Below, in pieces: positions 1 through 8,415 of a stretch of 64,000 nt of DNA (position 1 is the stretch's first letter; each line of letters opens with the position of its first letter). Origin of the DNA: Mycolicibacterium vaccae NBRC 14118 = CIP 105934 (GTDB lineage: Bacteria > Actinomycetota > Actinomycetes > Mycobacteriales > Mycobacteriaceae); contig NZ_BCRS01000006.1 in assembly GCF_001552715.1 (NCBI RefSeq), positions 1 to 64,000 of the forward strand, read 5' to 3'. Made by a program: the position numbers and the translations under genes. The notes under the pieces were generated by a model. It did no database searches, had not been told where the DNA came from, and saw only the letters and a list, made by a program, of their open reading frames with translations.

Positions 1-315
1 GCGCGGCAGGCCGCGGTGATCGAAGCGGCCCGCGAGTTCGCCGCAGGCCGCGGCGCGCTCGCCCCGCTGAACCCGGACTGGGACGGCGCGTTCCTCGATC
101 TTCTCGACACCGGACGGCTCACCGAGGTGGACGGCTGGGACAACGGCTGGATCGCCGCGCAGGCCGGCAACTCGGCGCACGAGGTCCGAACCTGGGTGGC
201 CGCCTTCGCGGCGCTGGCCGCGCAGGGCAACTACGAAACCGGCAACCGGTTCTACCGGGCCGCACCGGAACTCATCGCCGGTTTCGCAATCCGAACGGCG
301 GTGTGTACGTCATGA
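1..315 (+). CDS. Class III extradiol ring-cleavage dioxygenase, C-terminal fragment
   Basis: The frame is open from base 1, so this is the last ~104 residues of a gene cut by the window edge; the GTG at 16 is internal. The tail carries [18 protein letters not shown] followed by a PELIAGFAI ending, which I recognise as the C-terminal pattern of LigB-type (class III) extradiol dioxygenases such as protocatechuate 4,5- and methylgallate dioxygenases. These cleave catechol-like rings with a non-haem iron. The iron ligands lie in the missing N-terminal part, so activity cannot be judged. The stop overlaps the next gene's ATG by 4 bp, which places it in the same operon. Confidence 0.7.
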   Translation, partial: ARQAAVIEAAREFAAGRGALAPLNPDWDGAFLDLLDTGRLTEVDGWDNGWIAAQAGNSAHEVRTWVAAFAALAAQGNYETGNRFYRAAPELIAGFAIRTAVCTS

Positions 316-2114
316 GTTCTGCTGCGGGCCAGCCCTTCGACCACGTCACCGATGTGCTGGTGATCGGCTCCGGGGGCGGCGGGATGACCGCCGCGCTGAC
401 CGCCGGATCCGCGGGCCTGGACACCCTGGTGGTGGAGAAGTCACCGCGATTCGGCGGTTCGACGGCGCTGTCGGGCGGCGGCATCTGGGTGCCGGGTGCG
501 CCGTCGCAACGCCGGGAGGGCTACCGGCCCGATCCCGAGGAGGTGTTCACCTACCTCAAGGAGATCACCGGCGGCCTGGTCAGCGACGCGCGCCTGCGCA
601 CCTACGTCGACGCCGCACCACAGATGATGGAGTTCCTGGAGAAGCTCAGTCCCTGGCTGGAATTCGTCTGGAAGCCCGGCTACGCCGACTACTACCCGGA
701 GCTTCCGGGCGGCTCGGCACTGGGCAGCACCATCAACGTCCCCGAGATCGACCTGCGGGTGCTCGGTGACGAGGAGCAGAACCTGCTGACCCCGCTGGCG
801 TTGGCGCCCAAGGGAATCTGGTTCGCCCCCAAGGATCTGCGGCTGTTCTACCAGGTCCGGCAGAACTGGCGGGGCAAAGCCGTACTGGTGAAGCTGATCT
901 GGCGGATGTTCCGGGCTCGGGTCTTCGGCGACCGGATGGCCGCCATCGGCCAGTCGCTGTCGGCGCGGCTGCGGCTGGCGATGAAGCAGCAGGAGATCCC
1001 GCTGTGGCTCGACGCCCCGATGACCGAGCTGATCACCGACACCGACGGACCCGGTGCGCGGGTGGTCGGCGCGGTGATCGAGAAGGACGGCCGCACATTG
1101 CGGGTGCAGGCCCGGCGCGGGGTGATCCTGGCCAGCGGCGGGTTCGACCACGACATGCAGTGGCGTCTGCAGCACCTGCCCGAGCTGAACCGGGTCGGTG
1201 AGCTCGCCGGACCCGGGAAGGACTGGAGCTTCGGCAATCCGGCCGCCACCGGTGACGGGATCCGGGCTGGTGAGAAGGTCGGCGCGGCCACCGAACTGCT
1301 CGATGAGGCCTGGTGGTTCCCGGCGATCTGCTGGCCCGACGGCCGGCTGCAGTTCATGCTCAACGAGCGCATGATGCCGTCCCAGTTCGTGGTCAACGGC
1401 CGAGGTGAGCGGTTCATCAACGAGGCCGCGCCCTACATGGACTTCGCGCACGCGATGATCGAGGGCGAGCGCTCGGGCGTCACGCACATCCCGTGCTGGC
1501 TGATCACCGACATCCGGTCGTTCCACCGATATGTGGTCGCCGGTCACCTGCCGATCCCGAAGGTGCCGTTCGCGCCCGTCCCGACGGGCCGGAAGGTGCC
1601 GGCGGCGTGGCTGGAGTCCGGCATCGTCAAGACCGGGTCGACGTGGGAGGAACTCGCCACCCAGATCGGGGTGCCTCCCGATCGACTGCGCCGGACCGCG
1701 GAACGGTTCAACACCCTTGCCGCGCAGGGACGCGACGACGACTTCCACCGCGGCGACAGCGCCTACGACAACTACTACGGCGACCCGACGCTGCCCAACC
1801 CGAACCTGCATCCGATCGGCAAACCGCCGTACTACGCGTTCCAGATCATCCTCGGCGACCTCGGCACCTCCGGCGGGCTGTGCACCGACGAACACGCACG
1901 GGTGCTGCGCGCCGACGATTCCGTGATCGACGGCCTCTACGCGGTCGGCAATGCGTCGGCGGCCGTCATGGGCCGCAGCTACGCCGGCGCCGGCGCGACG
2001 ATCGGACCCGCGATGACCTTCGGTTTCGTCGCAGCCCGGCACATGGCGGAATCGGCCACCAGCGAACACGAACCACCCCGAGCCCCGAATCTCCTAGGAG
2101 GTAAGCAGCAGTGA
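312..2114 (+). CDS. KstD-like FAD-dependent dehydrogenase
   Basis: 600-residue flavoprotein of the 3-ketosteroid-delta1-dehydrogenase / fumarate reductase family. Seen: the dinucleotide-binding GSGGGG at residues 19-24 with the ribose-binding Glu near 42, the [16 protein letters not shown] segment at 47-62, and the C-terminal [15 protein letters not shown], where family members place the catalytic Tyr/Gly and the end of the FAD site. KstD enzymes introduce a double bond into ring A of 3-ketosteroids; several relatives act on other cyclic ketones, so the substrate is open. The start is the ATG at 312 (ATGA overlap with the upstream stop) rather than the GTG nine bases earlier. A strong AGGAGGT follows inside its 3' end for the next gene. 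Confidence 0.82.
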   Translation: MSSAAGQPFDHVTDVLVIGSGGGGMTAALTAGSAGLDTLVVEKSPRFGGSTALSGGGIWVPGAPSQRREGYRPDPEEVFTYLKEITGGLVSDARLRTYVDAAPQMMEFLEKLSPWLEFVWKPGYADYYPELPGGSALGSTINVPEIDLRVLGDEEQNLLTPLALAPKGIWFAPKDLRLFYQVRQNWRGKAVLVKLIWRMFRARVFGDRMAAIGQSLSARLRLAMKQQEIPLWLDAPMTELITDTDGPGARVVGAVIEKDGRTLRVQARRGVILASGGFDHDMQWRLQHLPELNRVGELAGPGKDWSFGNPAATGDGIRAGEKVGAATELLDEAWWFPAICWPDGRLQFMLNERMMPSQFVVNGRGERFINEAAPYMDFAHAMIEGERSGVTHIPCWLITDIRSFHRYVVAGHLPIPKVPFAPVPTGRKVPAAWLESGIVKTGSTWEELATQIGVPPDRLRRTAERFNTLAAQGRDDDFHRGDSAYDNYYGDPTLPNPNLHPIGKPPYYAFQIILGDLGTSGGLCTDEHARVLRADDSVIDGLYAVGNASAAVMGRSYAGAGATIGPAMTFGFVAARHMAESATSEHEPPRAPNLLGGKQQ

Positions 2115-3430
2115 AGATCTCTCTGTTCTACGAATTCCCGTTGCCCCGACCGTGGTCGGACGACGACGAGCACCAGCTGTTCCAGCACGGCCTCGACGAG
2201 GTGGAACTCGCCGACAAGGCGGGCTTCTCCACCGTGTGGCTCACCGAGCATCACTTCCTGGAGGAGTACTGCCACTCGACCGCACCCGAGATGTTTCTGG
2301 CCGCGGCCAGCCAGCGCACCAAGAACATCCGGCTCGGGTTCGGCGTCATGCACCTGCCGCCCCCGATCAACCATCCGGCGCGCATCGCCGAACGCGTGGC
2401 CACGCTGGACCACCTGTCCAACGGACGCGTGGAGTTCGGCACCGGCGAGGGATCTTCGGTCGCCGAGCTCGGCGGGTTCAACATCGACCCGGCCGACAAG
2501 CGCACCATGTGGGAGGAGGCCCTGGAGGTCTCGATCCGGTGCATGACCGAGGCGCCGTTCACCGGGTTCAAGGGCGAGCACGTCGAGATGCCGGCCCGCA
2601 ACGTGATCCCCAAACCCCTGCAGCAGCCTCACCCGCCCGTCTGGGTGGCGTGCACCCGACCCTCCTCGGTGCAGATGGCGGCTCAGAAGGCCATCGGCGC
2701 ACTGAGTTTCGCCTACACCGGGCCCGAGGCGCTCAAGGAACGGGTGGACGGCTACTACCAGGAGTTCGAGGAGAAGGGCACGCCGATCACCCCGGCGATC
2801 AACCCGAACCTGCTCGCCATCGGCGGTGACCTGTCGATGATGGTGGCCAAGACCGACGAGGAGGCACTCAAGCGGCTCGGCATCGGTGGTGGCTTCTTCT
2901 CGTTCGGGATCATGCACTACTACCTGACCGGCATGCACACCCCCGGCCGGACCGGGGTGTGGGAGCTCTACGAGAAGGCGGTCAAGGACGATCCGACCCT
3001 GGCCTACGGGCCCGGCCGCGGCGCGATCGGGTCACCCGACACCGTCCGGGAGTTCCTGCGCGGCTATGAGGCCAGCGGGGTCGACGAGATCATCCTGCTG
3101 CTCAACCCGCGCAGCCACGAGGGCACGATGGAGTCCATCGAGATCATGGGCCGCGACATCCTGCCCGAGTTCATCGAGCGCGACGAGAAGGCGGTCAAGG
3201 ACAAGGCCAAGCGTCTCGAGCCGGTGATCGAGAAGGTCGAGGCGCGCCGACAGCACTGGGACGCACCGCTGTTCGACGAGGACTACGCGTTCGGCGGGTT
3301 GCCGACCGGCCGCGGCGGAAAGTTCACCGCCGGTGAGATCCCCGAGGCGATGGCCGAGATCAACGAGGGGCGGGTCAAGGCCGCGCAGCAGGAGAAGCAG
3401 GCCAAGGCCGTCAAGGAGGCCTCGGGCTAA
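2111..3430 (+). CDS. LLM-class flavin/F420-dependent oxidoreductase
   Basis: 439-residue luciferase-like monooxygenase-family protein. The N-terminus has the TIM-barrel strand followed by WLTEHHF, typical of this superfamily, and IRLGFGVMHLPPPINHPARIAE corresponds to the usual second beta-alpha unit. The GTG start overlaps the previous stop (GTGA) and has AGGAGGT about 8 bases upstream, one of the strongest ribosome sites in the window. The C-terminal ~60 residues are a charged, helical extension rich in Lys/Glu/Ala beyond the barrel. FMN or F420 use cannot be told from the motif alone. In context it is a redox partner or ring-modifying oxygenase of the operon. Confidence 0.82.
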   Translation: MKISLFYEFPLPRPWSDDDEHQLFQHGLDEVELADKAGFSTVWLTEHHFLEEYCHSTAPEMFLAAASQRTKNIRLGFGVMHLPPPINHPARIAERVATLDHLSNGRVEFGTGEGSSVAELGGFNIDPADKRTMWEEALEVSIRCMTEAPFTGFKGEHVEMPARNVIPKPLQQPHPPVWVACTRPSSVQMAAQKAIGALSFAYTGPEALKERVDGYYQEFEEKGTPITPAINPNLLAIGGDLSMMVAKTDEEALKRLGIGGGFFSFGIMHYYLTGMHTPGRTGVWELYEKAVKDDPTLAYGPGRGAIGSPDTVREFLRGYEASGVDEIILLLNPRSHEGTMESIEIMGRDILPEFIERDEKAVKDKAKRLEPVIEKVEARRQHWDAPLFDEDYAFGGLPTGRGGKFTAGEIPEAMAEINEGRVKAAQQEKQAKAVKEASG

Positions 3431-3431
3431 C

Positions 3432-4268
3432 GTGAGCGCATTGGATGAGCTGGTGCGCTTTGACGGCAGGCACGCCGTGGTCACCGGATGCGCATCCGGG
3501 ATCGGCGCGCAGGCGGCGCACCAGCTCGCTTCGCTCGGCGCACGGGTGACCGGACTGGATCTGCGGGAACCGCAAGACCGCTCGGCCCTGGCCGAGTTCG
3601 TCCCGGTCGACCTCGCCGATCCCGATTCCGTCGAGGCCGCCGCCGCCGCCGTGCCGGGGGACGTCGACGCGCTGTTCAACGTCGCCGGGGTGTCCTCGGG
3701 CATCGGGGATCCGCTGCTGGTGGTGCGGATCAACTTCCTCGGCATGCGCCAGTTCACCGAGGCGCTGCTGGACCGGATGCCCGCAGGCGCGGCGATCACC
3801 AACGTGTCGTCGCTCGCGGCGTCGGGGTACCTGGAGAACGCGGCCACCACCGCGGGTCTGCTGGCCACCGCGTCGGTGGCCGAAGGGCTGCAATGGTGCG
3901 CCGACCACCCCGACGCGCTGGCCGACGGCGGGTACCGCCAGTCCAAGGAGGCGATCATCCTCTACGGTATGGACCGGACCGCCGATCTCGGCGCCCGGGG
4001 TATCAGGATCAATTGCACCGCACCGGGAGTCACCGAGACCCCGATTCTGGACCAGTTGCGTGCCGCCTACGGGCAGCAGTACCTCGACTCGTTCACCGCA
4101 CCGCTGGGCCGTGTCTCCACGCCCGAGGAGCAGGCCGCGACGCTGGTGTTCCTCGGCAGCCCGGCGGCCGGCTACCTGACCGGGCAGGTGGTGTGGACCG
4201 ACGGAGGCATCCTGGCTCGGCGGATCGCCACACAGATCCGCGACAACGAAGTGGCACAGGGGAGTTGA
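3432..4268 (+). CDS. SDR-family oxidoreductase, 3-alpha-hydroxysteroid dehydrogenase-like
   Basis: 278-residue classical short-chain dehydrogenase. Seen: TGCASGIG cofactor motif (residues 18-25), NVAGVS in place of NNAG, the catalytic Ser in NVSSL and the YRQSK catalytic pair. The ~35-residue insertion between the Ser and Tyr, ending QWCADHPDALADGG just before YRQSK, is a feature I associate with Comamonas 3-alpha-hydroxysteroid dehydrogenase/carbonyl reductase and coniferyl-alcohol dehydrogenase. The GTG start lies one base after the previous stop. It probably interconverts an alcohol and ketone on the operon's cyclic substrate; the steroid assignment is by family resemblance only. Confidence 0.8.
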   Translation: MSALDELVRFDGRHAVVTGCASGIGAQAAHQLASLGARVTGLDLREPQDRSALAEFVPVDLADPDSVEAAAAAVPGDVDALFNVAGVSSGIGDPLLVVRINFLGMRQFTEALLDRMPAGAAITNVSSLAASGYLENAATTAGLLATASVAEGLQWCADHPDALADGGYRQSKEAIILYGMDRTADLGARGIRINCTAPGVTETPILDQLRAAYGQQYLDSFTAPLGRVSTPEEQAATLVFLGSPAAGYLTGQVVWTDGGILARRIATQIRDNEVAQGS

Positions 4269-4269
4269 G

Positions 4270-5268
4270 ATGACCGGCACGATGAAGGATTTCCGCAGGA
4301 CGGCCGACGAGGTCCGTAACTGGGGACGGTGGGGCGACGACGACGAGGTCGGCACGCTCAACTTCATCACACCCGCGAAGGTCGCCGAGGCGGCCGGGCT
4401 GGTCAAGCAGGGCAAGGTGATCTCGCTGGGCGGTGACTTCAGCGCGGGCGGACCACAGGGCGCCTTCAAGTTCCGGCAGAACCCGGTGCACGTGATGACC
4501 GTGGACGGCGGCGACGCCTCCACGCTGGTCGAGTACGGTCCGCAGTGGCTGCGCAACGCGGTGGCCGCGGACATGAGCGCCTTCTTCGCCGACAACCCGT
4601 TCCGCTTCAACGACGACATCATCGTGATGCCGCTGCAAGCGGCCACGCAGTGGGACGCGATGTCTCACGTGTACTACGAGGACAAGCTGTACAACGGTTT
4701 TCCCGCCGACTCGGTGACGAGCTTCGGCGCATTCCACCTCGGGATCGAGAAGGTCGACAGCAAGGGCATCACCTCGCGCGGAGTGCTTCTCGACGTCGTC
4801 GCCCACCGAGGCGCCGACATGTTCTGCGAACCGGGCGCGCCCATCACACCGGACGAACTCGACGAGATCGTGGCCCGGCAGAACATCGAGATCCGCTCCG
4901 GCGACATCGTGGTCGTGCACACCGGGTGGTGGACGCGCTTCCTGGCCACCGGTGACGGAGGTGAAGCAGGTTCGGGGCTGCACTGGACCTGCGCGTCGTG
5001 GTTGCACCACCACGAGGTGGCCGCGGTGGCCGCCGACAACCTGATGGTCGAGGACCCCGATCCCGGCAAGGGTGTGGAGGGCACCTTCCTGCCGATGCAC
5101 ATGCTGTGTCTGCGCGACATGGGCCTGATGCTCGGCGAGTACTGGGACCTCGGGCCGCTGGCCGCCGACTGCGCCGCCGACGGCATCTACGAGTTCCAGC
5201 TCGTCGCACCGCCGTTGAAGGTGGTCGGTGCGGTCGGGGCACCCGTCAGTCCGATCGCGATCAAGTGA
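4270..5268 (+). CDS. Cyclase-family (kynurenine formamidase-like) protein
   Basis: 332 residues, Cyclase family (PF04199-type), which includes metal-dependent kynurenine formamidase and polyketide or isatin hydrolases. The family signature HxGTHxDxPxH is present in altered form: PLQAATQWDAMSHVYY (about residues 117-132) keeps the Asp and last His but has Gln where the first two His are expected. HRGADMFC, followed by a DIVVVHTGW block, matches the second half of the domain. The ATG at 4270 follows the previous stop by one base. A hydrolase or lyase acting on a ring-opened or lactone/amide intermediate is plausible; the lost His ligands argue for an unusual metal site. Confidence 0.75.
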   Translation: MTGTMKDFRRTADEVRNWGRWGDDDEVGTLNFITPAKVAEAAGLVKQGKVISLGGDFSAGGPQGAFKFRQNPVHVMTVDGGDASTLVEYGPQWLRNAVAADMSAFFADNPFRFNDDIIVMPLQAATQWDAMSHVYYEDKLYNGFPADSVTSFGAFHLGIEKVDSKGITSRGVLLDVVAHRGADMFCEPGAPITPDELDEIVARQNIEIRSGDIVVVHTGWWTRFLATGDGGEAGSGLHWTCASWLHHHEVAAVAADNLMVEDPDPGKGVEGTFLPMHMLCLRDMGLMLGEYWDLGPLAADCAADGIYEFQLVAPPLKVVGAVGAPVSPIAIK

Positions 5269-5867
5269 GTGGAGAAGTGACAAGCACCAGCCAACCGTTC
5301 ATCGTCGGTCTCGGCGGAACACTGCGGGCGAATTCGTCGACCGAGCGGGCACTGCGCTACTGCCTGGCATCGGTGGAGCGCCAGGGCGGACGTACCCGGT
5401 TGTTCAGCGCCGAGGACCTCGATCTGCCGATGTACGCGCCGCACGAACTGGAGCGCACACCCCGCGCCCTCGAGCTGGTCAAGAACCTGCGCGATGCCGA
5501 CGCCGTCGTCGTCGGTTCGCCCGGATACCACGGCGCGGTGTCCGGTCTGGTCAAGAACGCGCTCGACTACATCGAGGACCTGCGCGAAGATCCCCGCGTC
5601 TACCTCGACAACACCCCGTGGGGGTGCATCAGCTGCGCCTACGGCTGGCAGGCGGCAGTCGGGACCCTGACCCAGCTCCGCGGCATCGGACACGCGCTGC
5701 GGGCCTGGCCGACACCGCTGGGGGTGGCCATCAACTCCGCCGAGCCCATCTGGGATGAGTCCGGCGAGCTGGCCGAGACTGAGCAGGGCCGGGCGGTGGC
5801 CAACCAACTCGATCTGCTGGCCACCCAGGTCCTCGCGTTCGCGCAGACCAACAGGGAGAGAATGTGA
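5265..5867 (+). CDS. NAD(P)H-dependent FMN reductase
   Basis: About 200-residue flavodoxin-fold flavin reductase. The N-terminal GLGGTLRANSSTERAL is the FMN phosphate-binding loop, and the PGYHGAVSGLVKNALDY segment is the typical second signature of NADPH-dependent FMN reductases. Two starts are possible: the GTG at 5265, which overlaps the cyclase stop as GTGA, and the GTG at 5277, which sits only two bases after GGAG. I prefer 5265 because overlap coupling is the rule in this operon. A likely role is to supply reduced FMN to the LLM-class enzyme encoded two genes upstream, but it could also act directly on a quinone. Confidence 0.82.
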   Translation: MSGEVTSTSQPFIVGLGGTLRANSSTERALRYCLASVERQGGRTRLFSAEDLDLPMYAPHELERTPRALELVKNLRDADAVVVGSPGYHGAVSGLVKNALDYIEDLREDPRVYLDNTPWGCISCAYGWQAAVGTLTQLRGIGHALRAWPTPLGVAINSAEPIWDESGELAETEQGRAVANQLDLLATQVLAFAQTNRERM

Positions 5868-6685
5868 TCGATCAGCACACCGTGCTGGTCGACGGCCTGC
5901 GCACGAGTTATCTGGAGGCCGGACAGGGCGATCCGGTGGTGCTGCTGCACGGCGGCGAGTTCGGCGCCAACGCTCGGATCGGCTGGGAGCACACGATCGG
6001 TGCCCTGGCGCAGCGGCACCGGGTGCTGGCCCCGGACATGCTCGGCTTCGGCGACTCGGCCAAGGTCGTCGACTTCACCGACGGCCGTGGGATGCGGATC
6101 AGGCACATCGCCCGCTTCTGCGAGGTGCTGGGCGTGGGGTCCGCCCATTTCGTGGGCAACTCGATGGGCGCGATCAACCTGCTCGTCGACGCCACCTCGG
6201 AGGCACCCGTGCTGCCGGTTCGCAGCCTGGTCACCATCTGTGGCGGCGGCGAGATCCAGCGCAACGAGCACGTCACCGCGCTCTACGACTACGACGCGAC
6301 GTTCGAGGGCATGCGCCGCATCGTCGCCTCGCTGTTCGCCGACCCGGCCTACTCGGCCGACGAGGACTATGTCCGGCGCCGGTATGAATCCAGCATCGCC
6401 CCGGGAGCGTGGGAGTCGTTGGCCGCGGCGCGATTCCGGCGGCCCGGCCTCGAGCCGCCGGCCACCCCGAGCAGCGCGCGGCCCTACGACCGCATCAGCG
6501 CCCCGACACTGGTGCTGGAGGGCCGTGACGACAAACTACTGCCCGCGGGGTGGGCGGCCGAGATCGCCGGGCAGATCACCCACGGCCGGTCCGCGGTGAT
6601 CGACGGCGCAGGCCACTGCCCGCAGATCGAGCAGCCCGCCGTGGTCAACCAGCAGTTGCTGGACTTCTTCGAGGAGCAGACATGA
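5864..6685 (+). CDS. Alpha/beta hydrolase, meta-cleavage-product hydrolase-like
   Basis: 273-residue alpha/beta hydrolase. The oxyanion-hole HGG (VVLLHGGEFGANA), nucleophile elbow GNSMG, acid in EGRDDKLLP and catalytic His in GAGHCPQIEQP make a complete Ser-Asp-His triad. The long HGGEFGANARIGWEHTI region resembles C-C bond hydrolases (MhpC/BphD/HsaD type) that act after extradiol cleavage, which fits the dioxygenase at the window start. The GTG start overlaps the FMN reductase stop. An ester hydrolase role cannot be excluded from motifs alone. Confidence 0.78.
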   Translation: MIDQHTVLVDGLRTSYLEAGQGDPVVLLHGGEFGANARIGWEHTIGALAQRHRVLAPDMLGFGDSAKVVDFTDGRGMRIRHIARFCEVLGVGSAHFVGNSMGAINLLVDATSEAPVLPVRSLVTICGGGEIQRNEHVTALYDYDATFEGMRRIVASLFADPAYSADEDYVRRRYESSIAPGAWESLAAARFRRPGLEPPATPSSARPYDRISAPTLVLEGRDDKLLPAGWAAEIAGQITHGRSAVIDGAGHCPQIEQPAVVNQQLLDFFEEQT

Positions 6686-7500
6686 ACGAACTCGTGGGCA
6701 AGGTCGCCGTCGTCACCGGCGGCGCGTCGGGAATCGGCCGGGGCATCGCCGAGCGCTTCGCCGCCGAAGGCGCCGGGGTCGTGATCGCCGACGTGCGTGA
6801 CGATCTCGGGGAATCGCTGGCCGCCGAACTGAACTCGCGCGGCGCCAAGGCCGTCTACCGCCACACCGACGTGGCGGACCAGGCGCAGGTCGCCGGCCTG
6901 GTGGCCTCGACGGTCGACACCCTCGGTGGACTCGACGTGATGGTGAACAACGCCGGCATCTCCAGTCCGCTGCGCAAGGGCCTGTTCCACGAGGACCTGG
7001 AGGAGTTCGACCGGGTCATGCGCGTGAACCTCCTCGGCGTCATGGCCGGCACCCGCGACGCCGCCCGGCACATGGCCGAACACGGCGGCGGATCGATCAT
7101 CAACCTGGGGTCGATCGGCGGCATCCAGGCGGGTGGCGGGGTCTCGACGTACCGCGCGTCCAAGGCGGCCATCATCCACTTCACCAAATGCGCGGCCATC
7201 GAACTGGCCCACTACGAGGTGCGTGTCAACTGCCTTGCCCCCGGCAATATCCCGACTCCGATCCTGGCGTCGTCGGCCACCGACGAGGACCGGGAACGGC
7301 TGGAGCGCTTCGAGGCCAGGATCCGGCAGCAGATGCGTGACGACCGGCCGCTGAAGCGGGAGGGCACCGCCGGCGACGTGGCCGAAGCGGCGCTGTACCT
7401 GGCGACCGACCGGTCCAGGTATGTCACCGGCACGGTGTTGCCGGTGGACGGCGGCACGGTCGCCGGCAAGGTGATCGTGCGCAAGCCGGCGGCCGACTAG
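6682..7500 (+). CDS. SDR-family oxidoreductase
   Basis: 272-residue classical SDR with TGGASGIG (near residue 12), NNAGIS, catalytic Ser in NLGSIGG and YRASK. The ATG at 6682 overlaps the hydrolase stop (ATGA), ending the first operon; the next gene begins 63 bases later behind its own promoter-like sequence. It resembles FabG/cyclohexanol or hydroxyacyl dehydrogenases. Substrate unknown; in context it would oxidise a hydroxyl group produced by oxygenation or hydration. Confidence 0.82.
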   Translation: MNELVGKVAVVTGGASGIGRGIAERFAAEGAGVVIADVRDDLGESLAAELNSRGAKAVYRHTDVADQAQVAGLVASTVDTLGGLDVMVNNAGISSPLRKGLFHEDLEEFDRVMRVNLLGVMAGTRDAARHMAEHGGGSIINLGSIGGIQAGGGVSTYRASKAAIIHFTKCAAIELAHYEVRVNCLAPGNIPTPILASSATDEDRERLERFEARIRQQMRDDRPLKREGTAGDVAEAALYLATDRSRYVTGTVLPVDGGTVAGKVIVRKPAAD

Positions 7501-7528
7501 GCCGTCATGCAGCTTTTAAAGCAGTCGC

Positions 7529-7566
7529 TTGACTTAGCGAGTGTGACCGGGTTCACTGTGGGGGTG
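7529..7566 (+). promoter_or_regulatory. Putative promoter/operator giving a leaderless TetR transcript
   Basis: TTGACT (7529-7534), 17 bases, then TTCACT (7552-7557), followed six bases later by the GTG at 7564. The spacing places the expected transcription start at or next to the GTG, so the mRNA would be leaderless. GTGA-N6-TCAC (7543-7556) is an imperfect inverted repeat over the -10 region, a reasonable place for the TetR to repress itself. The -10 match is only moderate. Confidence 0.4.
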
Positions 7567-8217
7567 ACGAGTGCGAGGACTGTGCGCGCCGACCGCGCGA
7601 GCAGCACCCAAGAGGCGATCCTGAAAGCGGCCGAACGGCTCTACGCCGAGCACGGGGTCTTCGCGGTGTCGAACCGGCAGGTGAGCGAGGCCGCGGGCCA
7701 AGGCAACAACGCCGCGGTCGGCTACCACTTCGGCACCAAGGCGGACCTGGTGCGCGCCATCGAGCACAAGCATCGCGGCCCGATCGAGGAGCTGCGCGAG
7801 CGGCGGATCGCGGAGATCGGGGACTCGACCGACATGCGGGACTGGGTGGCCGCGCTGGTCTGCCCGCTGACCGATCACCTGGCCGCGCTGGGCAATCCAA
7901 CCTGGTACGCCCGCTTCGCCGCGCAGGTGATGACCGATCCCGCCTACCACAACATGGTCGTCAAGGACGCGTTGTCCTCAGCGTCGCTGGTACGGGTGCT
8001 CGACGGGATCAACGAGTGTCTGCCCGATCTGCCCGTCGATGTTCGGGTCGAGCGAAACATCATGGGCCGCAACCTGTTGATGCACACCTGCGCGGACCGG
8101 GAGCGACTGCTGGCGCAGGGATCACCCGTGCCGCGGACGTCGTGGCAGGCCGCGGCGTCCGGGCTGATCGACGCGATCATCGGCCTCTGGCACGCCCCGG
8201 TCACGGAGCTGCCCTGA
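7564..8217 (+). CDS. TetR-family transcriptional regulator
   Basis: About 217 residues from the GTG at 7564. The N-terminal helix-turn-helix (ILKAAERLYAEHGVFAVSNR, then GYHFGTKADLVRAI) is a clear TetR_N domain; the C-terminal ~130 residues form the ligand domain and are not recognisable by motif. Upstream GTGs at 7507-7558 would add a short N-terminus with no helix content, so 7564 is preferred. It lies head-to-tail before the ferredoxin and P450 genes with a 1-bp gap and probably controls them in response to a substrate or CoA thioester. Confidence 0.82.
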   Translation: MTSARTVRADRASSTQEAILKAAERLYAEHGVFAVSNRQVSEAAGQGNNAAVGYHFGTKADLVRAIEHKHRGPIEELRERRIAEIGDSTDMRDWVAALVCPLTDHLAALGNPTWYARFAAQVMTDPAYHNMVVKDALSSASLVRVLDGINECLPDLPVDVRVERNIMGRNLLMHTCADRERLLAQGSPVPRTSWQAAASGLIDAIIGLWHAPVTELP

Positions 8218-8218
8218 C

Positions 8219-8413
8219 ATGAAGGTCACCGTCGATCAGGACAAGTGTGTCTCGTCCGGTCAGTGCGTGCTCAACGCCGGCGCGGTGTTCGACCAGCGCG
8301 ACGACGACGGGGTCGTCGAGTTGCTGATTCCCCAGCCCGGACCCGAGTACGCAGAAGACACCCGCAAGGCCGCCGCCGCATGCCCGGCGCTGGCTATCGA
8401 GATCGAGGAGTGA
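8219..8413 (+). CDS. 3Fe-4S ferredoxin (P450 partner)
   Basis: 64-residue acidic ferredoxin. Three cysteines (C10, C16 and C55 in ACPALAI) fit the 3Fe-4S ferredoxins typically encoded beside actinobacterial P450 genes; the fourth Cys of a 4Fe-4S cluster is missing. The ATG at 8219 lies one base after the TetR stop, and its 3' end supplies the GAGGAG ribosome site for the P450. It would pass single electrons to the P450 immediately downstream. No ferredoxin reductase gene lies next to it. Confidence 0.9.
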   Translation: MKVTVDQDKCVSSGQCVLNAGAVFDQRDDDGVVELLIPQPGPEYAEDTRKAAAACPALAIEIEE

Positions 8414-8415
8414 CA

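Noticed and set aside
441-2069. Long open frames on the opposite strand of real genes (for example 542 codons here)
   Set aside because: Typical of GC-rich DNA: the frame is antisense to a well-supported flavoprotein, has no ribosome site, and its Arg/Gly/His-rich composition matches no family.
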